From IMG/VR virus record IMGVR_UViG_3300017987_000009, positions 27,589-91,588 of that record: a stretch of DNA of 64,000 bases, one strand, 5' to 3'. Below, piece by piece: positions 39,680-45,284 of this stretch. The position numbers and the translations under genes are program-made. Source of the DNA: a virus. Each line of letters begins with the position of its first letter. The stretch's first letter is position 1. Under the pieces are notes generated by a model. The model searched no databases, was not told the origin of the DNA, and saw only the letters and a list, made by a program, of their open reading frames with translations.

Positions 39680-39690
39680 CCCCCCCCCCC
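39680..39690 (+). repeat. Poly-C run (11 C)
   Basis: Eleven consecutive C residues lie at the junction where the strand skew changes; a matching run of ten G lies 210 bases downstream at 39901-39910. These runs could form a quadruplex on one strand or base-pair with each other. Run length may be affected by sequencing. Confidence 0.7.
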
Positions 39691-39900
39691 AGTGCCCAGG
39701 GAAGCGCGGCGCGACCTCGGATTGATGCCGTGCCTGCCCCGCGCGGCGAGCAGGACTGGTCGCGCGGAGATTGGGTCGCGGGACGGAGAGAGCGAGAGGT
39801 TGCGCGCACTTGCGGCGGCGAGCGGCGCGGGGCGGCGGGTCCGTGGCGGGCCGGCGGCGGCTCGCGCGACGTCCCGGTGGCGCGCCCCGGGCGCGCCCCA

Positions 39901-39910
39901 GGGGGGGGGG
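39901..39910 (+). repeat. Poly-G run (10 G)
   Basis: Ten consecutive G residues following ...CGCGCCCCA; complementary in sense to the poly-C run at 39680-39690. The sequence here supports a G-quadruplex on the + strand. Confidence 0.7.
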
Positions 39911-40228
39911 CGTCCCCAGGCGGGGCCGCTGGCCGGGCGCGCGGCGGGCGGGCCTGTGGCGACGCAAGTGCTTGTTTTCGTGGGCGAAAGGCGTGCGCGT
40001 GGCGTTGGCGGGCCGGTGCGCCGGCGGGGCGCCGGCGGGGCGCCGTCTGGCCGCGAGGCCAGAGGTGCTGCGAGTGCTGCGAGCGCCGGCCTGGAGGGGC
40101 GGGGCGCAAGTGCCTGGAATCGCTGGCTCCGTCCGTGGCGCGGGCCCCGCGGCGTCGGCCGCCGGTCCCGGCGCGCGGCGCCGGCCTCCAGCCTCGAGGC
40201 GGCGGCGCGTCGGCGGCGCGAGGGCGGC

Positions 40229-40260
40229 CGCGGCGGTGCGTGGCGGTGCGTGGCGGTGCC
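40229..40260 (+). repeat. Tandem GCGTGGCGGT repeats
   Basis: Nearly three copies of the 10-mer GCGTGGCGGT stand in tandem. Other short tandems nearby include two copies of GTGCTGCGA near 40065-40085 and two of GGCGCCGGCGG near 40025-40045. They add to the repetitive nature of the noncoding tract. Confidence 0.6.
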
Positions 40261-40660
40261 AAGGGCGGCGGGGTGCGGCAGGTGCGGCATAGCGCGCGGC
40301 CGGTCCCGGGGCGGCGCGCCGGCCGGCCGGCGGGAAGGGCGGTTCGGCGCCGGCGGGGCGGCGACGTCGGCCCGTGCCGCCTCCGGCCCGGGCGGGCGTA
40401 CGTTCCGCCGCCGGGTCGCCCGCGGCGGACACGGGCGCTCGTGGCCACCCGTCGCGCGGCAGCGCGGAAACCGCTTGTTTTCGCGGCCCGGTTGGCGGTG
40501 GCGCGCGACGAGCGCGACGTGCGCGCGCGGGAGTGGCAAGTTTTCGCTAGTTATTACAATAGCTTGCCGAAAGTAGCGGTTTTCGCTTCTAGATTGGCTC
40601 TCGCTGGCGCTCGCGACGCGGACGAGAAAGCTAGTGGTTACGATAGTTTGTAAATCTCTT

Positions 40661-40690
40661 GACAAGTCGCTGTGTACACACGCGCTTGTC
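40661..40690 (+). promoter_or_regulatory. 30-bp hyphenated dyad, operator-like
   Basis: GACAAG-N4-TGTGTACACA-N4-CTTGTC: the outer arms GACAAG (40661-40666) and CTTGTC (40685-40690) are perfect complements and the centre TGTGTACACA (40671-40680) is a perfect 10-bp palindrome. It overlaps a consensus TTGACA at 40659-40664 and lies just before a -10-like CATAAT and the amidoligase gene. A dimeric or tetrameric regulator or initiator is the likely ligand. Confidence 0.6.
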
Positions 40691-40700
40691 TGGTCATAAT
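40673..40700 (+). promoter_or_regulatory. Probable promoter of the amidoligase operon
   Basis: TGTACA (40673-40678) and CATAAT (40695-40700) are separated by 16 bp. The -35 falls within the palindromic core of the 30-bp dyad, so a protein bound to the dyad would block it. Confidence 0.45.
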
Positions 40701-40737
40701 AATACTTATGGCGCAGTCAACGACAAGGAGCGAGACG

Positions 40738-41637
40738 GTGACGGGAATGAAAGAGATCAAGTTCGGAATCGAGATCGAGACGGTGGGCGCGGGTCGCGAG
40801 CGCGTCGCCCGCGGGATCGCCGGCGCGATGGGCTGGACCGCGCGCGTCGACTACCACTGCACGGTGCGCGACGACCGCGGCCGCGACTGGAAAGTCGTGA
40901 CAGACGCGTCGCTGTCCTACAACGGCGCGGAGGTCGTCAGCCCGGTCCTCGAGTACTCCGACATGGACACGCTGCAGGCCGTCGTCCGGGCCGTCCGCCG
41001 GGCCGGCGCGCGCGTCGACTCGACGTGCGGCATCCACATCCACGTCGACGCGGCCGCGTTCGACACCAAGGCGATCGTGAGGCTCGCGAAGCTCTTCTAC
41101 CGGAAGGAGCGGATGCTGAAGCACGCGCTCGAGGTCATCCGCTCCCGCGGCGACCGGTACGCGTGGGACATGAACGCGCGCGGCTTCATGGACCGCCTCC
41201 TCTCGCGGTCGCGGCCGCCCAAGACCCTCGACGAGCTCAACCGCGTGTGGTACGGCCAGCGCGCCGTCTACGACCCGGCCCGCTGCAGCGACCACTACAA
41301 CTCGTCGCGCTACCACGCGCTCAACCTGCACAACGTGTGGTACCGCGGCACCGTCGAGTTCCGGCTCTTCAACTCGGTGCTCCACGCCGGCAAGGTCAAG
41401 TCGTACGTCCAGTTCTGCCTCGCCATCGCGGCCAAGGCGATCAACGCGCGGTCGGCGAGCGCGAAGCGCGGCTACGAGTTCGACCCCGAGAACGCGCGCT
41501 ACGAGCTCTGGTGGTTCCTGCACGAGCTCGGCCTGGTCGGCGACGAGTTCAAGGTCTGCCGCCACCACCTCACCTCGCACCTCAAGGGGACGAGCAAGAA
41601 GCGGACGCAGAACGGGAGCGCGGCCGCGGCCGCGTAG
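40738..41637 (+). CDS. Amidoligase_2 family peptide ligase
   Basis: 299 residues from GTG 40738, 7 bases after AAGGAG. It has the amidoligase (glutamine-synthetase/GCS-like COOH-NH2 ligase) pattern: KFGIEIETVG near the N-terminus, SLSYNGAEVVSPVL, a metal-binding GIHIHVD (about 98-104), and GTVEFRLFNS (about 205-214). Such enzymes use ATP to join an amino acid or peptide to a carboxylate, making small peptides or tagging proteins. Relatives often stand beside cyclotransferase genes; a double cyclotransferase lies 2.4 kb downstream. The Ala-rich C-terminus is low-complexity. Confidence 0.8.
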   Translation: MTGMKEIKFGIEIETVGAGRERVARGIAGAMGWTARVDYHCTVRDDRGRDWKVVTDASLSYNGAEVVSPVLEYSDMDTLQAVVRAVRRAGARVDSTCGIHIHVDAAAFDTKAIVRLAKLFYRKERMLKHALEVIRSRGDRYAWDMNARGFMDRLLSRSRPPKTLDELNRVWYGQRAVYDPARCSDHYNSSRYHALNLHNVWYRGTVEFRLFNSVLHAGKVKSYVQFCLAIAAKAINARSASAKRGYEFDPENARYELWWFLHELGLVGDEFKVCRHHLTSHLKGTSKKRTQNGSAAAAA

Positions 41638-41655
41638 GGGCGCGGCGCCCCCGCG
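41638..41655 (+). repeat. Hairpin GGGGCG-CGG-CGCCCC after amidoligase stop
   Basis: A 6-bp stem with a 3-base loop immediately follows the stop codon; its 3' arm merges with the tRNA-like element. Confidence 0.5.
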
Positions 41656-41697
41656 GCACGGTGCGGGACGGCGGTTCGACTCCGCCGCGCGGGGCCA
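41649..41697 (+). other. tRNA-like mini-element (acceptor stem, T-arm, CCA)
   Basis: CCCCGCG (41649-41655) can pair with CGCGGGG (41688-41694), which is followed by CCA. Before it stands a perfect T-arm, GGCGG-TTCGACT-CCGCC (41670-41686), with the invariant GGTTCGANTCC. D and anticodon arms are missing; only a small GCA-CGG-TGC hairpin separates the halves, and one extra G follows the T-arm. It is about 49 bases long, so it is not a full tRNA. It may be a decayed tRNA, an attachment-site scar, or a structured signal. Confidence 0.4.
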
Positions 41698-41723
41698 ACG
41701 AAGCACGGACAAGGAGGAGCGAG

Positions 41724-41951
41724 ATGCTGCTATTCGGAAAGTGGGAGATCAGAGGACGGGAGACGACGGTGGTGGCGGACCGCGGCCGGATTGAGCTGGC
41801 GATCCGCAGCCTGCTCGGCACGGCGACGATGCCGGGGCAGTTCGCGCGCACGTCGTTCACGCCGCGCGACGCGCGCAAGCTGGCGCGCCAGCTCGTCGAC
41901 GCGGCCGACGCGACCGAGGGGCGGATCGGCGTGTCGCGGAGGGCGGTCTGA
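41724..41951 (+). CDS. Hypothetical small protein
   Basis: 75 residues from ATG 41724 behind GGACAAGGAGG. Small alpha/beta sequence (LLFGKWEIRGRETTVVADRGRIELAIR ... FTPRDARKLARQLVDAA). No family recognised. Stop overlaps the next ATG. Confidence 0.5.
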   Translation: MLLFGKWEIRGRETTVVADRGRIELAIRSLLGTATMPGQFARTSFTPRDARKLARQLVDAADATEGRIGVSRRAV

Positions 41952-42340
41952 TGCCGTCGAGGAACGAGACGGTCCGCCGGAAGTTCAAGAGGGACGAGGT
42001 CGCGTGGGTCGCCCGGCAACTCGGCGTCGACCGCGCGACCGCTTTCCGCGTCATGCGGCGCGCGTGGCTCGGCGCGGCGGAGGCCTTCGGCTGGGAGCGC
42101 GCCAACGGGCTCGGCTTCCGGGTCGAGACGACGGAGCGGCGGCACCGCACCTCCGTCGTGGTCAGCGTGACGAGCGCGGTCCGCGGCTGGTCGGGCCGGG
42201 ACCACAACCACAACCGGGTGTCGCGCCGCGTGTACCGCGCCGGCGACACGCACGCGCCGACCTTCGATGGGCAGCGCAACATCAACGCCGTGGGCAACGG
42301 CGTCGAGTACCGCCGCGGGCCGGCTCGGGTGGCGCGGTGA
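41951..42340 (+). CDS. HTH-like protein, paralogue of the protein at 43775
   Basis: 129 residues. The N-terminal RRKFKRDEVAWVARQLGVDRATAFRVMRRAW has the look of a helix-turn-helix and is closely matched by RRKFRRLEVAWVARLLGVRRGKALRIMDKVY in the gene at 43775. The C-terminal half is different (beta-rich, TSVVVSVTSAVRGWSGRDHN). The pair probably arose by duplication. DNA binding is inferred. Confidence 0.55.
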   Translation: MPSRNETVRRKFKRDEVAWVARQLGVDRATAFRVMRRAWLGAAEAFGWERANGLGFRVETTERRHRTSVVVSVTSAVRGWSGRDHNHNRVSRRVYRAGDTHAPTFDGQRNINAVGNGVEYRRGPARVAR

Positions 42341-42471
42341 CCCGTAGGTTCCTCACGACGGTCTTCGTGCTCGTCCGCTTCGCGGTGGCGAGCGCGACGC
42401 CGGCCGCCGACTGGTCGGCGAGCGTCAACAACAACGGCGGCGGCTTCGTCGCGGTAGAGGAGAAGAGGTAG
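42337..42471 (+). CDS. Small exported peptide
   Basis: 44 residues; GTG overlaps the previous TGA. It has a signal-peptide-like start (FLTTVFVLVRFAVASATPAADW) and a short polar tail with NNNGGG. It resembles tiny secreted phage peptides of unknown role. Low support beyond the overlap. Confidence 0.35.
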   Translation: MTRRFLTTVFVLVRFAVASATPAADWSASVNNNGGGFVAVEEKR

Positions 42472-42649
42472 TGCAGACGTCTCGACGCGCGCGACCGGTC
42501 GGCGGAGCGGATCTCGCTGACTGCGCCATCATTCAGCCCGTCCCGGCTGCCGGCCGGTCGGGCGCGTCGAGACCGACTGCGTCGCACCTTGGTGCGGCGC
42601 GGGCCAAAGCCCGGGCACGGCGCCCGGCACGGACAAGGAGGCGAGAGCA
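42472..42649 (+). ncRNA. Structured RNA element with 24-bp stem and three hairpins
   Basis: The arms at 42479-42502 and 42550-42573 pair over 24 positions with a single mismatch and one G-U pair; the outer 12 (GTCTCGACGCGC with GCGCGTCGAGAC) are perfect. The 47-base loop holds a GCTGA/TCAGC hairpin. Three more hairpins follow: CGCACC/GGTGCG (42583-42596), GGGC/GCCC (42601-42612) and CCGGGC/GCCCGG (42611-42627), the latter two sharing bases as alternatives, then GGACAAGGAGG and the ATG at 42650. No open frame of interest covers it, so it is either an untranslated regulatory leader or an independent small RNA. Confidence 0.55.
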
Positions 42650-43045
42650 ATGACACGCAAGGAGATCGTATGGATTGCGCGGGAGATCGTGGGCCAGATG
42701 AGCGACGACGACCGAGCGGGGTACACGCGGTGCGGGTGGCGAGACGGCGTGGCGATGATGCTACGCGACGATTGGGCCGGCGCGGACCTGGATGACGTGC
42801 TCGACTCGATCGACGACGAGATCGAGGCCGGCCGACCTCGATACACGACGAGCGGCCCCGTCAGAGGATCGTGCGGCCACTACCACCGCACCATCGAGGC
42901 GGCGGTGCGGTGCCTCGAGCGGGATCGCGCGGGGTGTCGGCGGCAAGGCGGGTACTCCGACCGCGAGGTCCGGTACGCTGACGGCTCTCGGCTGACAGAG
43001 GCCGACTACCAGTCGGCGCTTGGAGCCGAGAGAGGCGCGCGATGA
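42650..43045 (+). CDS. Hypothetical protein
   Basis: 131 residues after the structured element and GGACAAGGAGG. It starts MTRKEIVWIAREIVGQMSDDDR and has a CGHYHRTIEAAVRC segment with Cys and His that could bind metal. Helical N-terminus and polar C-terminus. No family recognised. Confidence 0.5.
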   Translation: MTRKEIVWIAREIVGQMSDDDRAGYTRCGWRDGVAMMLRDDWAGADLDDVLDSIDDEIEAGRPRYTTSGPVRGSCGHYHRTIEAAVRCLERDRAGCRRQGGYSDREVRYADGSRLTEADYQSALGAERGAR

Positions 43046-43338
43046 TGACCGAGAAGAAGATGGAGTCCTTCCTGTACGGCGTGTTCGAGGCGCTCGCGTT
43101 CGGCGAGAGCGACGAGCTGCCGGAGATCCTCGCCGGCGCGCTGTACGCCGACGGCGAGAGCGGCGGCGACTCCGCGGTCGAGGCGTCGGCTGTGCTGCGC
43201 GACTTCCGGTGGGACACGTTCGAGGAGAAGGGCGTGCTGACGAGGGACCGCGGGCTGGTCGTGAGCTTCGGCGACGGCCGCGAGTTCCAGCTGACGGTGG
43301 TGAGGTCGCGGTCGCGGCCGGCGCGCCGGCGGCGATGA
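43042..43338 (+). CDS. Hypothetical protein
   Basis: 98 residues; ATG overlaps the previous TGA. An acidic helical body with a basic tail RSRSRPARRRR. No family recognised. Confidence 0.5.
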   Translation: MMTEKKMESFLYGVFEALAFGESDELPEILAGALYADGESGGDSAVEASAVLRDFRWDTFEEKGVLTRDRGLVVSFGDGREFQLTVVRSRSRPARRRR

Positions 43339-43356
43339 CCTCAAGCCGGCGCGGCC

Positions 43357-43375
43357 GTGGGCGTGACAAGCCCGC
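43357..43375 (+). repeat. Intergenic hairpin GGGC-GTGACAA-GCCC
   Basis: A small 6-bp stem (including one G-U pair) stands between two accessory genes, followed by GGACAAGGAG. It is one of a series of intergenic hairpins at 41.6-46.6 kb. Confidence 0.4.
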
Positions 43376-43396
43376 TGAACGGACAAGGAGACAGCG

Positions 43397-43687
43397 ATGA
43401 CGAACAGGAACGACAACATCCAGGTAGGTGACATGGTGCGCAGTTTTGATTTTCCGACGCTCAACCGGAGCGAGGTTGGCGAGGACGCGTGCTACGTCGA
43501 GGGAGAGGTCGTGGAGTTTAGGCGGATTGAGGGTCGCACGCGGTACGTGATCCGGGCGACCCGGCGCGTGTTCGGCGGCAAGGAGGTCGAAGCGGAGCAG
43601 CGCAATTTTTACCCGCCTGTCAACGGCACGCCGTGCGCCTTCGGACGGAGCGTGACGGACGGCGTGGAGAAGATCGAGGCTAACTGA
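43397..43687 (+). CDS. Hypothetical beta-rich protein
   Basis: 96 residues after GGACAAGGAG. The NIQVGDMVRSFDFP ... CYVEGEVVEFRRIEGRTRYVIRATR sequence resembles a small SH3-like barrel with an insertion and could bind nucleic acid or protein. Its G+C is lower than that of its neighbours. No family named. Confidence 0.5.
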   Translation: MTNRNDNIQVGDMVRSFDFPTLNRSEVGEDACYVEGEVVEFRRIEGRTRYVIRATRRVFGGKEVEAEQRNFYPPVNGTPCAFGRSVTDGVEKIEAN

Positions 43688-43694
43688 AGTCGAA

Positions 43695-43738
43695 ACGCGG
43701 CAGAGTGTCGCCGCGTCGGGCACGTTGGCAACGTGCCC
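43695..43738 (+). repeat. Two intergenic hairpins
   Basis: ACGCGGC (43695-43701) pairs with GCCGCGT (43710-43716), and GGGCACGTTG (43718-43727) pairs with CAACGTGCCC (43729-43738), the second perfect over 10 bp with a very tight loop. GGACAAGGAGG of the next gene follows 20 bases later. Confidence 0.65.
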
Positions 43739-43774
43739 CTGACGAGACAGCCAACAGGACAAGGAGGAACGGAG

Positions 43775-44062
43775 ATGTCGAGGCAACAGAGACAGCAGAC
43801 GGTAGAGCGGCGGAAGTTCCGCCGCCTCGAGGTCGCGTGGGTCGCGCGGCTGCTCGGCGTCCGCCGGGGCAAGGCGCTGCGGATCATGGACAAGGTGTAC
43901 CGGGAGGCCGAGCGCGCCAACGCGAAGACGTGGTGCGTGCGGTCGGTGGCGAAGGCCGGGCAGGTCGGCGTGCGGCTCGGCCTGGAGATGGCGAAGGACG
44001 ACGCGCGCGTCCCCGCCGGCGGCGGCCTGACGCTGGGCCGCGCGTACTTCAGGGAGGCGTAG
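43775..44062 (+). CDS. HTH-like protein, paralogue of the protein at 41951
   Basis: 95 residues from ATG 43775, which has GGACAAGGAGG 8 bases upstream; an earlier in-frame start at 43733 lies in the hairpin. The VERRKFRRLEVAWVARLLGV segment mirrors the paralogue at 41951. The C-terminus is shorter and unrelated. A DNA-binding role is inferred from the helix-turn-helix-like region. Confidence 0.55.
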   Translation: MSRQQRQQTVERRKFRRLEVAWVARLLGVRRGKALRIMDKVYREAERANAKTWCVRSVAKAGQVGVRLGLEMAKDDARVPAGGGLTLGRAYFREA

Positions 44063-44063
44063 G

Positions 44064-44960
44064 ATGGGACGGAGGAACGGCAAGAAGCCGCTCGAGGGCC
44101 GGCAGCTGTACTTCGCCTTCGGGTCGAACCTCGTCGCGCGGCAGATGCGCGAGAGGTGCCCGTCGTCGCGCCCGGTGTCGCGGGCGCGCCTCGACGGGTG
44201 GCGGATCGCGTTCGGCGGCCACTCCGGGTCGTGGGACGGCGCGGTCGCCGACGTCGTCCGCGAGGCCGGGGCGTGGGTCGACGGCGTGCTGTACGAGCTG
44301 TCGGCCGCCGACGTCTACGCGCTCGACGCCTTCGAGGGCCACCCCTACGCGTACCTGCGGCGCCAGCTCGCCGTGGCGACGCCGCGCGGCCGGCGCGTCA
44401 AGGCGTTCGTCTACGCGCAGACGGGGCTCGCGATGTTCACGTCGCGCGTGTCGCGCGTGTACTACAAGCGGATGTACGACGCCTACCGGCGGCTCGGCTT
44501 CAACGTGTCGCCGCTGGCGCGCGCCCGCCTCGAGCACGACCGCGAGGTCGACGATCTGATCGCGGAGGACACCCACCGGGTGTTCGTCTACGGCTCGCTC
44601 CTCCGGGGCGAGGGCAACGACGGGTTCCTCCGCGGCTCGTACCTGGTCGGGAAGGCGCGGACCGCGCCGGGGTTCGAGCTGTTCGACCTCGGCGCGTACC
44701 CGGGCATGGTCGCGCGGGGGACGACCGGGCAGGTCGCCGGCGAGGTGTACGAGGTCGACACGCTGACGCTGGCTAGCCTCGACCGCCTCGAGGGCCACCC
44801 GCGGTTCTACCGCCGGACGACGATCCGGCTGGAGGACGGCGACGTGGTCGAGACCTACCTGTTGCAGGACCACCACGTCGCGGACCGCGAGCGGGTCGCG
44901 ACGGGAAACTGGCGCCGCAGGGAGCGGCGCGGAGGAGAGGAGGTGCGGCTTGTTCATTAG
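44064..44960 (+). CDS. Double gamma-glutamylcyclotransferase (two AIG2/GGCT domains)
   Basis: 298 residues carrying two domains of the gamma-glutamylcyclotransferase superfamily. Domain 1 (about 14-115) has YFAFGSNL for substrate-backbone binding and LDAFEGHP with the catalytic Glu. Domain 2 (about 172-275) has VFVYGSLLRGEGN and LDRLEGHP with the second catalytic Glu, and is closer to the AIG2/BtrG-like group. The fold releases 5-oxoproline from gamma-glutamyl amides, or removes a gamma-glutamyl protecting group as BtrG does. The nearby amidoligase could make such bonds. Two complete active sites in one chain are unusual. Confidence 0.82.
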   Translation: MGRRNGKKPLEGRQLYFAFGSNLVARQMRERCPSSRPVSRARLDGWRIAFGGHSGSWDGAVADVVREAGAWVDGVLYELSAADVYALDAFEGHPYAYLRRQLAVATPRGRRVKAFVYAQTGLAMFTSRVSRVYYKRMYDAYRRLGFNVSPLARARLEHDREVDDLIAEDTHRVFVYGSLLRGEGNDGFLRGSYLVGKARTAPGFELFDLGAYPGMVARGTTGQVAGEVYEVDTLTLASLDRLEGHPRFYRRTTIRLEDGDVVETYLLQDHHVADRERVATGNWRRRERRGGEEVRLVH

Positions 44961-45195
44961 AAGCACGGAGGACGGCCGCGTGTTCGGCGGCACCGCTGTC
45001 GAGATCGTCGAGTCGATGCGCGGAGAGGCGTTCACGACCTCGCGCACTGTCGGCGAGTACGTCGACGAGCTCGTGGCGAGCGTCAAGCGCCTGCGCGGCG
45101 TCGACCTGGAGGTCGGCGACGGCTGCGACGCCGACAAGGCCGAGAGGTTCGTCGACGCGATGGTGGACGCCGGGCTGTTCGAGCACGCGGACTGA
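44950..45195 (+). CDS. Hypothetical small protein
   Basis: 81 residues from TTG 44950, 7 bases after GAGGAGAGGAGG. The beginning SRTVGEYVDELVASVKRLRG is helical, and the rest is acidic. No family recognised. The start codon is rare but the ribosome site is strong. Confidence 0.45.
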   Translation: MFIRSTEDGRVFGGTAVEIVESMRGEAFTTSRTVGEYVDELVASVKRLRGVDLEVGDGCDADKAERFVDAMVDAGLFEHAD

Positions 45196-45202
45196 CGCAG
45201 AA

Positions 45203-45241
45203 ACCGCCCCGCCACGGGGCGGTCGCCGGGTGGCTCCCGGC
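45203..45241 (+). repeat. Two intergenic hairpins
   Basis: ACCGCCCC (45203-45210) pairs perfectly with GGGGCGGT (45216-45223), and GCCGGG (45225-45230) with CCCGGC (45236-45241). They separate two genes and end 43 bases before the DUF932 ATG. The first could act as a terminator, though no T-run follows. Confidence 0.6.
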
Positions 45242-45284
45242 CTGACGACGCACGCCGGCTAGCCGCGGCGGAAAGGACAAGAAG

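Larger units (their letters stand above)
39102..40737. other. Ultra-GC noncoding tract with skew inversion; candidate origin/control region
   Basis: About 1.6 kb with no convincing gene on either strand; open frames here are Arg/Pro/Gly-rich and lack ribosome sites. The left part of the + strand is C-rich (39241-39300: 32 C, 16 G) and the right part G-rich (40261-40320: 32 G, 19 C), so the skew flips near 39.7 kb. It contains a run of 11 C (39680-39690), a run of 10 G (39901-39910), short tandem repeats, two exact copies of GCTTGTTTTCG (39970-39980 and 40473-40483), and then an abrupt AT-rich segment (40537-40710) with two TTTTCGCT copies (40539 and 40578) and a 30-bp dyad. Such features suit a replication origin or master control region. 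Confidence 0.5.

Noticed and set aside
39680-39910. Homopolymer runs as genuine frameshift devices
   Set aside because: No coding frame uses them; run length may also reflect sequencing or assembly error, so they were recorded only as repeats.
39303-40665. Several 340-380 codon frames on both strands of the ultra-GC tract
   Set aside because: All are Arg/Pro/Ala/Gly-rich, mutually overlapping, without ribosome sites or recognisable folds; expected by chance where stop codons are rare.
41626-41700. Complete tRNA gene
   Set aside because: Only acceptor-like stem, T-arm and CCA are present; the D and anticodon arms are missing, so it was recorded only as a tRNA-like element.
42583-42627. Intrinsic terminators in the hairpin-rich gaps of 41.6-46.6 kb
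   Set aside because: None of these hairpins has a following T-run; only the one at 51634 does.
42471-42653. 60-codon frame over the structured RNA
   Set aside because: Composition is Arg/Ala/Pro-rich noise and the base-paired arms explain the sequence better than coding does.
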